A stretch of 64,000 bases of DNA, taken from Anas platyrhynchos (lineage: Eukaryota > Chordata > Aves > Anseriformes > Anatidae). Location of the stretch: the NCBI RefSeq assembly GCF_047663525.1, contig NC_092602.1, positions 2,053,501 to 2,117,500 of the forward strand, read 5' to 3'. Position 1 is the first letter of the stretch, and every line of letters starts with the position of its first letter. Under the pieces are notes generated by a model. It was not told the DNA's origin and ran no database searches. It saw only the letters and a list, made by a program, of their open reading frames with translations. Position numbers and translations under genes: made by a program. Positions 15,001-36,337 of the stretch are shown here, in pieces.

Positions 15001-15151
15001 TGAATGGTTTCTCTTTTGCATTTTGCAGGAAGAAAAAAAGTTTACAAAGACTGTGCAAGGAAAGGTCCAGAGCAGTTACCATCACTCAGTTCAGGAAATT
15101 GGAGAGCTGCTGAAAAAGAGACTTGACACTATTAAAAAACTAAAGATTTGA
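1..15151 (+). CDS. NAA25: NatB N-terminal acetyltransferase auxiliary subunit, C-terminal two-thirds (5' end outside window)
   Basis: NAA25 is the TPR-rich scaffold that, with catalytic NAA20, forms NatB, the cytosolic ribosome-associated enzyme that acetylates nascent chains starting Met-Asp, Met-Glu, Met-Asn or Met-Gln. Coding exons read from the sequence: 1-107, 873-985, 2739-2946, 3750-3839, 4608-4788, 5414-5513, 9800-9951, 10236-10361, 10651-10894, 11117-11240, 11608-11673, 12145-12242, 12468-12578, 13025-13171, 15029-15151. All junctions are GT-AG and the phases join without a break into about 662 residues ending KKLKI-stop. The vertebrate protein is about 970 residues, so roughly the first 310 are upstream. 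Recognisable stretches are RGPYLAKLELIRRL (exon 1-107), GDPEELMFQYFKKFGDKPCC (from 873), YIIQAYKYGAFEKIPEFIAF (9800) and EEDDIPWKDLRDNRDLTV (10236). Identity is by recall of the family; no alignment was run. Exon order and frame are directly visible. Confidence 0.96.
5514..9799 (+). other. Long NAA25 intron (4.3 kb)
   Basis: The flanking exons are contiguous in the protein (...NQKD / TSEYIIQ...), so no coding exon is missing here. It holds T/A homopolymers (7131-7150; 8830-8845) and an A-rich, polyadenylation-like end near 9315-9350, discussed in the findings. Confidence 0.75.
12468..12578 (+). other. NAA25: NAA25 exon encoding a poly-lysine stretch
   Basis: This exon of NAA25 encodes TISITLWVSSYCDSVLRPF and then a run of seven lysines (KKKKKKKE) from an almost pure A/G tract at about 12538-12564. 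The basic run is also a feature of the mammalian protein as I recall it. The A-rich DNA could invite replication or sequencing slippage, but the frame is open here and joins its neighbours in phase 0 on both sides. Confidence 0.9.
15029..15151 (+). other. NAA25: NAA25 canonical last coding exon
   Basis: The acceptor TTTTGCAG precedes 15029. The exon encodes EEKKFTKTVQGKVQSS and continues to LKKRLDTIKKLKI, with the stop codon TGA at 15149-15151. It joins in phase 0 to the exon ending at 13171. The basic, coiled-coil-like C-terminus is typical of NAA25. Confidence 0.95.
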
Positions 15152-16292
15152 GAAATCTTTGACAGACTCCACAGGGGAGTGACACCAGAGTCCCAGACAG
15201 AAGCAACATCCGATATACCATCACTTTAATCCAGAACTTCCTCATAATGCATGAAGGACTTAAAATCATAAAACAGTTTTTCTAGGTATTACAGATGTAT
15301 TCAGCTGACTTAAATTATTGTATATAAACAAGAAGCAGGGACCCTTCTCGGGGTTTGACCACTTTTTATACATGTTCATAAGTATATTGCAACAGGAGAA
15401 AATTTAACTTTCTTCCCTTTTGATCTCTAGAAACAACTGGAGATGGTCTTTAGAAGCAGCAATAGAAATCCAGTGTAAAGTATATATCTCAAAGGAGTTG
15501 TATTTTCATCACCATACAGTGTTTATAATTTTTGTATGGTCCTTGCCTTAGAAATGCAGAAATCGTAGATGCCCGCATTCAGCCACCAGATGAAACAAGC
15601 CAGTTTTGGAGCTGCCTATTTTGTCCACAAGCCACCTGGTCCTTCCGAATTCGGGGGTTGGTCCAGCAGGGGGGTGCGAGGCTGCACTGGGGGAATCCCC
15701 CCTGCACGCAGCCTTCCCGCATTGCCCAGCCTTCCGTTGTAGGGTGGGAGCGAGCCGTGCCTCGTTGTGCTAAGGGCTGAGCGTGGAGCTAGCTGCTGGA
15801 GGAAAGGGGTGGTTTTGTGTTCAGAAAAACTGCAGAGCTGATGAGGAGCAAACTTGGCCGTTAAGTTCTCGAAAGAGATGGGAATTAGAGTTTCAGGAAA
15901 AAAAAAAAAAAAGACAAAACCAGAGACCATGTATATAATAGCTGCAGTGAAGTCTGACACTGCGTTCTAATTTCATGTCAATTTAATGTAAAGCAGCAAT
16001 CATCATGACTTCTAAAGAAGTGTATTTAGATTACCAAAACTTTAAGACTTAAATATTTTCATAGAAATTAAATCCTGTTGGCTTTGGTTTTAAGTTGGCA
16101 GAGGTAACTTTTGCTTCCGCTGTGGTATGAGGCTGAGAATACTTTTTATAACTGTATGCTTGCTTTTTGCAGTTGATCTTTGATTATTCGAGTACTAGCT
16201 CGTTAGGCATTCTCTTAGAAAGTGCAATTGCATCATCTGCTCCTTCTGAATCTGCATTTCTGCTGTTTTTTTTTTTTTTTTTCGTTCTAAAG

Positions 16293-16421
16293 GAGCAATG
16301 CAGCCTAAAACTGGTAGGCAAAAAAGTACACGTTGCACCTACAATCCGAGGGACAGGTCGGACTTCAACAGATTCCTCATCTTCTGATCTAAAGCAGCTA
16401 GTAACTGAAGCCTATATTTAA
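16293..16421 (+). other. Possible alternative last exon of NAA25
   Basis: A long pyrimidine tract (16265-16289, mostly T) ends in CTAAAG, a plausible 3' splice site. From 16293 the frame is open for 42 codons (begins EQCSLKLVGKKVHV, ends LKQLVTEAYI) to TAA at 16419-16421, and AATAAA follows 93 bases later. The frame matches phase 0, the phase of the NAA25 exon ending at 13171, so splicing that skips the 15029 exon would give an in-frame alternative C-terminus. I do not recognise the peptide and it may be ordinary 3' UTR. Confidence 0.22.
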
Positions 16422-16513
16422 AGTTCTAAGAGAGCTGACAATCCTACTTTTGTCATCTCTTCCGAATATGTTTTGTTAGAAATGCTAGAATGTTGATGAG
16501 AGTATTTTTTTAA

Positions 16514-16519
16514 AATAAA
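16514..16519 (+). terminator. Polyadenylation signal AATAAA, candidate for NAA25
   Basis: Canonical AATAAA about 1.36 kb past the NAA25 stop codon, with an A-rich stretch 11 bases later. It is the best proximal polyadenylation site in the region. Whether it is used cannot be told from sequence. Confidence 0.5.
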
Positions 16520-18559
16520 TCCCCTGTGTAAAAAAAAAAATTCACATTGCTGCTCTTGCTGGATTTAGTTTTGCTTTTGCCCCATCCTGAAAGGGAAAGA
16601 AGGCTGTCTGCAGGTTGTCTAAATTGTAAGGGATGTCCTCATGGTTTAACTGCGATGTCTGGTAAGTGCTCTGGGCTGGAGGAATACCAAAACGTGTTAA
16701 AGTCTGTTTTAGAGTAATCCTTTTCCTGAACAAACTGAACTGTCTTATACGTTGTATAGAAATACCATTTTTGAAAGAAGGGTGTGTTCCTTAAATTAAA
16801 GCAAGACTGATGACTGACACTGATGCTTTGAAATGTGTAGGGTACGTGCTGAGATTATGCAATTCACAGAGAAGCACTGAGCCAGAAATCTGCACTGCCC
16901 GTTTTCGTTAAAGGAGACAAATTGCCACTGCTGATGTTCCTGTCCCATCCCCTCCCTGTGGCAGTGTAAATGTAGGTAGGGCTTCATGCAAACACCAGCA
17001 CTGAATGCAGAGTTGACACAGCATCCTCGTCCAGGGGCTGACTTCTGCTGGAATTTCCTTGCACTGCTGCTGCGACAGGCTGAACTTGACCAGTTGTATC
17101 AATAAGAACAGCGACAAAAGTGAGGCAGGGTTAATATAACCAAGCTTTTAAAACCCTGTGGGCCAGAAAGCAGAACTTGTTTAAAAAAAAAAAAAAATTT
17201 CTGCATCAGTTCCCTTAAAAGCAGAATTGAAATTGCTGGGGGGAGGTGAGGGAGGGGATGTGCATTGTCTGAAGCGAAGCCTGAGAAGAGATGACAGCAG
17301 GGCTCAGCTCTGGTGGCTGCTCCCTCAGCCCATCCACAACCAGCACGGGGGGAATGCTGACTGTGTGTGTTGCCTGCTGTTCCGTTTCCAGGTCTGGCCA
17401 CAGGTGAATGATAAACTTGTCAAATACAACTTGGTTCACTCAGTGTTTTATAAACCAGACGCCATCTCATCACAAGCTGTAACTCCTCTCTGGGAGGAGT
17501 CAGTGGGGGTGCAAAAATGACTGTGTACCGATTATTTGGGGGCTTGCTTGAGGGAGAGGGAGAATTTCTCTCTCCTTATAAATTGTGTACAGTTAAATAT
17601 ATTATATATTTCTTACAAAAGAGCATTTCCCTTCCAGAATGTGTCCCCCTGGGACTTGGTAAGAAGTTCAAGCTATCAACCATTGCTGCTGTTCACCCTT
17701 TTCCACTCTTGGGGTTTGTTTTTTGTTTGTTTTGGTTTGGTTTTGATGATGAATTGAAAAACATACTTAGAAAAAGCTACCAAGACTACTGTTTACAGAC
17801 TGAAAAAAATACTGCTTTTATACTACTGGGATCATGAGCCACGATCCTTTTACAGATTTCCTCACCTCTTTGCTTTAAGTTGGTATCTAATGTAGATGAA
17901 GGTCAGAAATCTCTTACCCTGCTTTGTCTACATACCGAAGAAAATGTACAATGCCTGTTTGTGTTCCCCCTCATTTTTGTACTTTTTACCAATTTTAACT
18001 GTTCGAGAGTTGCATTTATATTTTGCGATCATTGATAATCATGGTGTTATTTTAACCGTTAGTAATCTCAAACGGGATTTTTTTTGTTGTATCTGCAGCC
18101 TTATCTGAACTTTCTCTTCCTTGATTATTCATTGTAATTTATGACTGTAGAAGATACGTATGCCTCAGCCTTCTACGGACTTAAGTGACACAACTGCAAA
18201 CGATCTGCTTTAAACTGGATGGGTTTATAATTTATATAAAAGTCAGTTTCGTTACGAATCAGTCTTGCTGCCTCTTTCATTTTTCCATCTGGATGCTCGG
18301 GATGTAACCATAGTGCTTGTCTATGCTCTTATCCACGGTCAGCTTCTTGGTGAAGCTGGATGTTCTGGTGCTGGGCAAGGAGAAAATCAAGTTACCTGGG
18401 CTGAATAAAGAGAAAGCAGGGGGAGAAAAATGCAGCTTTCTGCATGTGGTCGGGGTTCGAAGCGCTGCCTGCTCAAGGGAGGGGGTTGATGGCTCTTTGT
18501 CTTCATGGTTCCTCTTTGCCATGCTCCTCTGTCGCTGCTGCTCAGGCTTTTTCTGCTTT

Positions 18560-19400
18560 ATGTCCTACCTTTAGCTGAGGACACGGGAAAGCCCTAGAGC
18601 TCCCCTCAAAGCGCTGTGCCCACCGGGGCCGCTCAGAGCCGCCTGCCTGCACCTGAACCCCCCCCCCCCGTGCCCCTGCTCCCCTCCGGCCACCCGCAGC
18701 CCGGGGCGGGGGGGGGCCGGGCCCCGGTGGCGGCGGCGGCGGCGGGCGCTCCGCACGGCCACGTGACCGCCGCCCCACTCCCTCCGCTCTCCGCCATGGC
18801 TGCGGCGGCCGCCGCCGGCTCCCTGCTCCTCGGCTGCCTGCTGGGCCTGGCGCTGCCCGGCAGCCGCGCCCTGCACACCAAGGGCTCCGTGCCCCTCGAC
18901 TCGCTCACCTTCTACAAGGTACCGCCGGGGGGCTGCTGGGCCCGCGCGGGGGAGCTCGGGGGGGGAGGTGGGGGGCGCGGCCGTGCAGGGAGAGCCGCGC
19001 TCCGGCCCTGAGCACCGCGGGGCTGCCGCGGGGGGCCCGGGGGAAGGAGCCGCGGTTGGGGTGGGGGGGACCGGGGGGCGCGGAGAGGGGGCAGCCGGGG
19101 TAGAGCCGGCGCGGCGCGGGGCTCGCGGGATGGCTGAGGATCCGGGATCAGCCAATGGCAGAGCGGCAGTGGCGGTGAGCAGCCAATGGGAGAGCGGCAG
19201 GGGAGATGGGCAGCCAATAGGCGCGCTCCAAGTGGAGCCGGGGCCGCGGGGGGCTCAGCGCGGCCGGCGGCTCCGTGCGGGGCCCGGCGGGGTTCGGCTC
19301 CCTGCGGGCGGAGCGGCGCCGCCGCCTCCCGGCCCCTGCCCTGCGCCCCCCGTGCACGGCGAAGCGATCCTCGGGTGGTCCCCGCTCTGAGCCATGTCCC
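18560..19400. promoter_or_regulatory. CpG island / promoter of ERP29
   Basis: A very GC-rich, CpG-dense stretch covers the ERP29 first exon and the start of intron 1. An E-box CACGTG at 18760-18765, inside CCACGTGAC, lies 30 bases before the start codon; this sequence suits USF or TFE-type bHLH-ZIP factors and resembles the ATF6/XBP1 core. No TATA box is seen. Several G-runs in intron 1 (18950-18980 and 19057-19100) could form G-quadruplexes on the non-template strand. The boundaries are by eye. Confidence 0.75.
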
Positions 19401-22400
19401 TGGGGTTTGTGTGGATGGAGCAGAAGGGTCAGACGGAGCAGATGGCTGCTGTCAGGGTTGCATACTTGGTTGGGGGTTTTGTCCTTATTCTTTATTTTTT
19501 TTCCCCAAAAAATCGCTTTGAAAGCGTCTTCCAAGAGCCTGGAAGGGTTTTTAATTCAGCAGTGACCAGTGCTGGGAAGGATGGCACAGCTGGGTGGTAG
19601 GGAGGCAGAGAAGAGCCTGTCGAAAGGGAGCCATCGAATTGCAGGATCAGCGCGGGCACTTTAGCAACACGGGCAGGAGAGACAATGATCAGCTGAGCTG
19701 TTTAAAAAGCGTCTGCCCTGAACAAACTGCCCTGACATGAGCAAATAGCTCTTGCCACACGCCAGCCCCCTCCTGATTTTTCTGCTGTGACAAACCCTTT
19801 TTGGTGTTTTAAGGCTACTGCGTTCTACAGCCCTTAGCTCCTTAGGAGGAGAAGTTGAAGTAATTGGCAGTGTGCTGCAAGAGGAGCTTGAAGAGACCGG
19901 CAGAAATGTCAGAGCTGTAACACGCTGCGTTTGCTTCATACAAGGACAGTAAATAAGCTGCGAGATCAACAGGCCCTGAGCTGGAGGCTCGTGAAGTGGT
20001 GCAAGCAGCTGCTGTGTCCCTGCTTGAGCAGCACTCGCAGGGCGCTGTGTAGGCGGGGACCTGCGCTGCGAGCCGGTTGTGCTCACTAGAAAAAAAAGAT
20101 GTTGCAAGGTCTTCTCCTGGGGGCAGAACAGAGCCCAAAGCAGGTGGCAGATTCACGCCCGAGCTCATTTAGCAGAGCTAAATTCAAAAGCAACGGCAGA
20201 AGTGGAGAGGAATCGATTAAACACCAACGCTGTGTACTGAACCAGAGCAGCGTTTCCGCTCCTGCCCGTACCTCCGCTCTGAGCTGCGGTTCTCATGCTG
20301 GGACGCTTCAGAACGGCCTTAGATTTGTCCTCCAACCTCCTAACATCCCCCTGGAAGTCTTCACTGACTTGCTTCCAAGATGCCGATCAGGTTTACAATA
20401 AGCAAATCATGTATAATTAAAGCCGTTATCAGATCCCCCCGAACCGATCGTGTACCATCGTTATCATCTGCTATAGGGATACGTACATGCAGTTTTCGCT
20501 CACGCTGCAGTGAGTCACTTTTCAAAGGCTATAATTAAAAAATTTCCATCTCCCTCTGCACCTACTCGTTGCGCAGGAAAATATGAAAGAGCTAAAACAA
20601 CCTTAGGTGGCTTGTAGATTGCTCAAACCTGAAATTTTAAGTTTTGTCTTTTTCTTTTTTTCTTATTTTAGGTAATTCCGAAGCATAAGTTTGTCCTGGT
20701 GAAATTTGATACACAATATCCTTACGGTGAGAAACAAGATGAGTTCAAAAAGCTGGCAGAGAGCTCAGGCTCCAGTGAAGATCTTCTGGTGGCTGAAGTG
20801 GGGATATCAGGTGAGGAGCTCTGAACAGATTCGTACACTACAGGTTGGTGGCGAGAAAGTAAAACCCGCTGCAGTCTCTGCTCAAAATAGGCTCTGAGGT
20901 AATTCTGGTAGTGGGAGACGAGATTGACACGGTGCTGTCAGACCGAAACACCGAGTGGCCCTGCCCTGGCTGGTAGCAGAGCTCCGCCGTCACCTCCTGC
21001 AGCGAGCGTGGGAGTGCTGCGCTCTGCTGTCGGCTGGTTAATGAAGCAAGACAGCCCACGGCTCCAGTGGGTGCCACCCTCCTCCTTCACAGCACTTTTC
21101 TTCCTTCCTTTTTTTTTTTTTGTTCCTGAAATAAACCTTTTCATCCATTTTCAGGGACCAGACCCCGCAAGAACTGGGTTTTAGCCATCAGCCTGGTCAA
21201 ACAAATCAAAGCAATATGATTAATTAATTGTAGCAAACCCTCTCTTTGCTGCTGATAAGGCTCAGAAAGTGGTTGTTGCACCGTGGCTGGCGTAAGCTGG
21301 CGTTTTGTTGTTGACTTCAGTGGGAAAGCAATGAGGAATGGCTCACTGCCACCTTACTCGTTCTTGCTTTGCAGGTAGAATTAAGGATTTAAGCCCACAG
21401 AAATTGCCTAACTGGAACCACACTGACATTGCTAAGCACACGTTGGTTTACCCAGGCAGCATGGTTGACATCCCTTGAGTTATGTTTTTTGTCCTCAAGA
21501 ATAAATGGAATTTATGTGAGAAGTAAAAACATCCCGTTGCTTGGAATGCTGTCAGAACTAAAATACAAGGGTGTGCTCTCTGCACATAGACCAGGAAAAA
21601 AGAATCCATCTAACTGTAATATCAAAGGACAAAACAAAACAAGGAGGAAAAAACCACAATTAATTTCCCATAACAATAACTGGGTTTGTTCCTAGAGGTT
21701 TTGTGCTAACAGTCAAAGAAAAGCATCATTAGAATCTTGTATTTTTCTTGGGAAAACCTAATGATGGTCTGCCTTGCCCAAATGATTTTCTGGAGTGTTT
21801 TTGTTTCAGTGTATGGCATTTCCTGGCACAGAGGTTATTAGGAATTGTTGAAACTCTGGAGACAAATATTTGTCAGTTTGTAATACAAGAGAATCCTAAA
21901 ATATTTTATTTCATTAGCTTAATATACTGTGTTTTTCTGTTTTGTTTTCTCTTGACAGATTACGGTGATAAACTGAACACTGACCTGGGCGAAAAGTACA
22001 AGATGGATAAGGAAAAGTTCCCTATTTTTTACTTGTTTCGGGATGGTGACTTTGACAATCCTTTACCTTACACTGGCCAAATTAAAGCCGGGGCTATTCA
22101 GCGCTGGCTGAAGAGTAGTGGTATCTATCTGGGGATGCCAGGCTGCCTGAAGGAGTATGACATGCTGGCCAGCAAGTTTGTGAGTACCACCGAAAAGTCA
22201 GAGCGGCAGTCCCTCCTGAAAAAGGGGCAACAAAGCTTAGAAAAAGCAAAAGAAACTGAGAAGAAGTCAGCTGAGCAATACTTGAAAATTATGAGCAAGA
22301 TACTGGAGCAGGGAGAAGAGTTTGCTGCTAATGAAGTCGTCCGAATCACGAAACTGATTGAGAAGAACAAAATGAGTGATGGAAAAAAGGAGGAGCTCCA

Positions 22401-22461
22401 GAAAAGCCTCAATATCCTTGCTTCTTTCCTGAAGAAGAATAACGAAAAAGATGAGCTCTAA
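18796..22461 (+). CDS. ERP29: Endoplasmic reticulum protein 29 (PDI-family chaperone lacking CXXC)
   Basis: ERP29 is an ER-lumen, redox-inactive PDI relative that assists folding and secretion (thyroglobulin and connexin among known clients). The exons are 18796-18918, 20672-20810 and 21959-22461, joining in frame to 254 residues; human is 261. The start ATG sits in a good Kozak context (CCGCCATGG). A signal peptide (residues 1 to about 26, [16 protein letters not shown]) is followed by a thioredoxin-like domain starting [16 protein letters not shown], without a CXXC pair. The C-terminal all-helical domain follows a single conserved Cys in [10 protein letters not shown], the family's lone cysteine. 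The C-terminus is KDEL, an ER-retrieval signal. The thioredoxin domain is split between exons 2 and 3, and the last exon carries the whole helical domain. Confidence 0.97.
19149..19232 (+). repeat. 31-bp tandem repeat carrying three phased CCAAT boxes, ERP29 intron 1
   Basis: Units begin CAGCCAATGG at 19149, CAGCCAATGG at 19180 and CAGCCAATAG at 19211. Units 1 and 2 are closely alike over 31 bases; the third diverges after the box. The CCAAT cores start at 19152, 19183 and 19214, exactly 31 bases apart, which is about three helical turns. The last core continues with nine bases and CCAAG (19228-19232), one base off the ER stress element CCAAT-N9-CCACG. CCAAT is the NF-Y core; binding here is inferred. 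Confidence 0.7.
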
Positions 22462-22700
22462 TATGTTGGATAACTTTGTACAAGCTGTGAAACACTGTCG
22501 AGAGTCCTAACCAGTTCTCCTTATGCAAGAAAACTTCCCGCTGTCTTCAAGAGAGCAGCAGATTTCCTTCTGATATCGTCAGCTATAAAATCGAGCCATT
22601 CCTTAAAAATACAGTATTCTAAATGTTGGGAAAATCACCTTAAAGCAAGCTCCCAGTATTGTGTAATATCATTAAATAACAGTGTTAAAGTAGACCAAAA
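22462..22700 (+). other. ERP29: ERP29 3' UTR
   Basis: Sequence after the ERP29 stop carries ATTAAA at 22671-22676, 210 bases past the stop, then a 13-base A-run near 22698. This is the nearest plausible polyadenylation site. The short length fits a compact avian gene. The end is inferred. Confidence 0.55.
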
Positions 22701-23820
22701 AAAAAAAAATACTAGATTGGCCTGAGGCACATTCCTGGTGGTTTTTACAGGTGTTCCCTGGCAAACAAATAACAAAATTCAGTCCCACATTCTATCTTAC
22801 GGGCTTTAAAAGGTACAGACTTGACGCCCCTGTCCCTACCTTCCCCTGGTTTTAGTGCCCTTGGGTTTTATGCCCTTTCCCCCTCATCCTACCTTTTGCC
22901 TTCCCAGTAGGGCTTCTTACCCCAGTCTTGCTTTTCTTACCTGCTGTTGACCGAGAGACCCGCAGTTTCCTCTTTCTGCCTTCTCCTCCAGTGGCTCCTG
23001 TCTCTGGTTGCCTTGGGCAGCCCCCAGGTGAGGTTAAGCCAGGTTCTCTGCCCTCCAAACTCGCCCTGCATCTGCTGTCAGCAAGCGTCCTCCCGAGCCC
23101 CGTCACGATATTTGGGCTGAGCGAGCACAGTGCAAGGGCAGATCACCTCGAGGTGCTGTTACAAGGAGACTCACCAGTGCAAAAACAGGCCTTTTCAGAG
23201 GCTGATGAGGTAAATTCAGGTGAGCTTCCCCATGAAAAGGACATCAGTGCCTGTGCTTTTTGCCTGTTCTTCCTGATCAGTCTTCACCTCCCCAATTCAG
23301 AAGAAAGGGAGACAAATACATTGAAAAGTTGCAAACAGTAGTCAACGTGAATGAAATACCTTCTCCAACCTGGTCTTCAGAAGTGAATGGCACTCAAACT
23401 AAAGCTTCAACAGCGTTTGGCAGAGTTTTAAGTGTTTGAAAACGAGGTCTTGTGACGGGAAGCAAAAGTATTAATTCCTTAAAAGCTCCACCTGCTTTAA
23501 TGGAGGTACCTGGCCCAGGGATCAGGCAAGCAGGTGCTGTGGGTGCTGTCCTTGCTGTGTGGAGCTCAGGCGGCTGCTGATCAGGGCCCCAGGCTGAGAG
23601 GAACACCTGCTGCGCCTTCTGCCTCAAGGCTCCGCTTCCAAGCTCGGCAAAACTCATTTCTGAGGGAGCTTTGCTGCCTTTTGAATCTCAAGGAGCAGAC
23701 ATTGCTGCAAGGTGAAGTGTATTAAAAATGCTGTAATAATAATAATTAATAATAATAAAAATAAACCGGTTCCAATTAATAGCTGACGCTTCAACTGCTT
23801 ACTAAAGAAACTGCTGCTGG
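22701..23820. other. Intergenic stretch between ERP29 and TMEM116
   Basis: No gene is supported here. It contains unremarkable mixed sequence, a short TAA-rich microsatellite at about 23733-23765 (repeated AATAAT, including AATAAA), and then rising GC content toward the TMEM116 CpG island. Open frames in the first half show no family resemblance and no splice support. Confidence 0.6.
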
Positions 23821-24227
23821 TTTTGGGGGTCAGGGAGAAGGCAAAGGCTGAGGGGGGTGGAGCGGGGTGGAGGCTCCTGAGGAGACCGCGGCGGCCGCCC
23901 CCGGCCCCTCAGCCGTTCCCGCCCTCCGGCGCCCGCCGGTGGCGCTGCGCGGCGCGGCGGCGTGGCGAAGCTAAGCAGGGTCGCCTCGGGTCGGCTGCTG
24001 GAGGGGTGACTCCGCCAACACCGCTTGTCTCCCCGGGAGCCCCGCGGCGTTACCGGGACCGGAGCCGAAGCTCCCGCGGGGGCTCCGCCGCCACCGCCCC
24101 CGGCTCGCTCCCCTTCAGCCAGCCCCGAGCGCTGGGGGCTGGCCCCGGGGCGGGCCGGGCTCGGTGTGGCCCCGGGGCGGGGCGCGGGCGGGGCGCGGAG
24201 CCCCGGGAGCGGCGAGGCGGCGGCTGC

Positions 24228-24271
24228 GGTGGGTGCCCGGTGGGTCCCCGGTGGGTCCCCGGTGGGTGCCC
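24228..24271 (+). repeat. Four 11-bp repeats abutting the TMEM116 start codon
   Basis: Four copies of GGTGGGTSCCC (copies 1 and 4 with G, copies 2 and 3 with C at the eighth base) run end to end and stop at the base before ATG 24272. A related GTGGG-rich run lies in the first intron at about 24381-24425. The array would lie in the 5' UTR, or in coding sequence if the in-frame upstream ATG at 24164 is used. Confidence 0.85.
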
Positions 24272-35299
<11,028 letters not shown>

Positions 35300-36020
35300 T
35301 GCATCCCTGCAGCGAAAGGAGAACAGGCAGCGTGCCAGCGGGGCCTCATCTCATTCAGCAGTGCCAGCTAGAGCTGGTAGCGGCTGTCTCGGTGTGCACT
35401 GTTGTCAGCAGCACAGGTAACTGCTGTGCTGGAAGAGCCTGAGCAGATCTGTCAGAGAAGCACTTTCAGTGAAGGTAGTTATTTATTTTACAGACTTGTA
35501 TGGACCTTAAAGGGATTCTTTAAACATGGTAAATCTTCTTTAGTACTACAGACTTTCTCCTTACGGAAATATCTCTAGAAATGCATTGAATTATGTACAA
35601 CAGCTCAGAGACCTAGTGCAGCTCCTTTGAGGGCAGATGCTCAAAGGATGTTTTAATTTTTTAACTGTTTGTCAGGTATTTGCCATTACAAGTTATCATT
35701 AAAGCAAAGGTGAATATTTTTAAATCTCTGACTTTTGATTCAACATAAAAATAAGAACACGTACCGTGCTGATAGCCAACTGCATGGAATGGGAAGTTGT
35801 AGCAGAAAAGAAACAGCACTCACTTCCATGACTTTCCCCACATCTCCCTTTTGGTCTTCAGGCCAACTTCTGCTCAGCTGCAATACTCAGAACAATAAGC
35901 TTCTTCAACCCAGTGGAGCATCTCTCATGAACCAGAGCAGGACTTTGCATGAATCTGTGCTGGTCTAGATACTCAAGTGAATTACTTACTAAGACCCCAC
36001 CATTCTATAGAAAATAAAAC
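35300..36020 (+). other. TMEM116: TMEM116 3' UTR
   Basis: The likely 3' UTR has ATTAAA at 35698-35703 and AATAAA at 36013-36018 as candidate polyadenylation signals, 399 and 714 bases after the stop. The distal one brings the transcript end to within about 100 bases of the 3' end predicted for the convergent ADAM gene. Confidence 0.55.
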
Positions 36021-36109
36021 AGTTTTTTAGCTACACTGGGAGGAAAACAACCCTATAACTTTTATGCTCTTTAAATTCTCATAGCTTTACTTTTCGGGTC
36101 CAACCCAAA

Positions 36110-36115
36110 TTTATT
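36110..36115 (-). terminator. Polyadenylation signal for the first ADAM gene
   Basis: AATAAA on the minus strand (TTTATT on plus), 223 bases beyond the ADAM stop codon. It is the first canonical hexamer downstream, so it is the probable 3' end signal. Confidence 0.5.
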
Positions 36116-36337
36116 TACATAGTTGGTAGGACAGGAAGAGGAAATACTCAAGTTTTGTGTAAGTAACTTTTATACAGTTTACACAGTTACACTGTGTAAA
36201 ATACTTTGTACAAATCTCTTGGGAATAATGGTCTGGTTTCAGAGGTTCCCATGGGGCCTGCAGTCCTTTCCAAAGCTCAGCTGGTGCTTTCCCACTGCTC
36301 TCCCAGCTCACAAAGCTCTCCCACTGCTTTCATTCTT

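Larger units (their letters stand above)
15152..18260 (+). other. NAA25: NAA25 3' UTR (proximal end near 16.54 kb, possible distal end near 18.26 kb)
   Basis: This AT-rich stretch follows the NAA25 stop and holds no supported standard coding exon. A polyadenylation hexamer AATAAA at 16514-16519 is followed by GTGTA and an A-run, giving a likely cleavage region near 16.54 kb. An ATTAAA lies at 16067-16072. UTR-like AT-rich sequence continues to about 18.26 kb, where only a weaker TATAAA variant (18235-18240) is seen. Human NAA25 has a roughly 3 kb 3' UTR by recall, which fits the distal end. The boundaries are inferred. Confidence 0.55.

Noticed and set aside
17227-17520. 97-codon open frame ending PLWEESVGVQK, after a splice-acceptor-like TTTCCAG
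   Set aside because: Looks protein-like, but there is no donor to pair it with and no recognised family; more likely NAA25 3' UTR.
18542-19534. Open frames of 91-194 codons on both strands across the ERP29 start
   Set aside because: Low-complexity, GC-driven frames overlapping the ERP29 promoter, exon 1 and intron 1; no domain or splice support.
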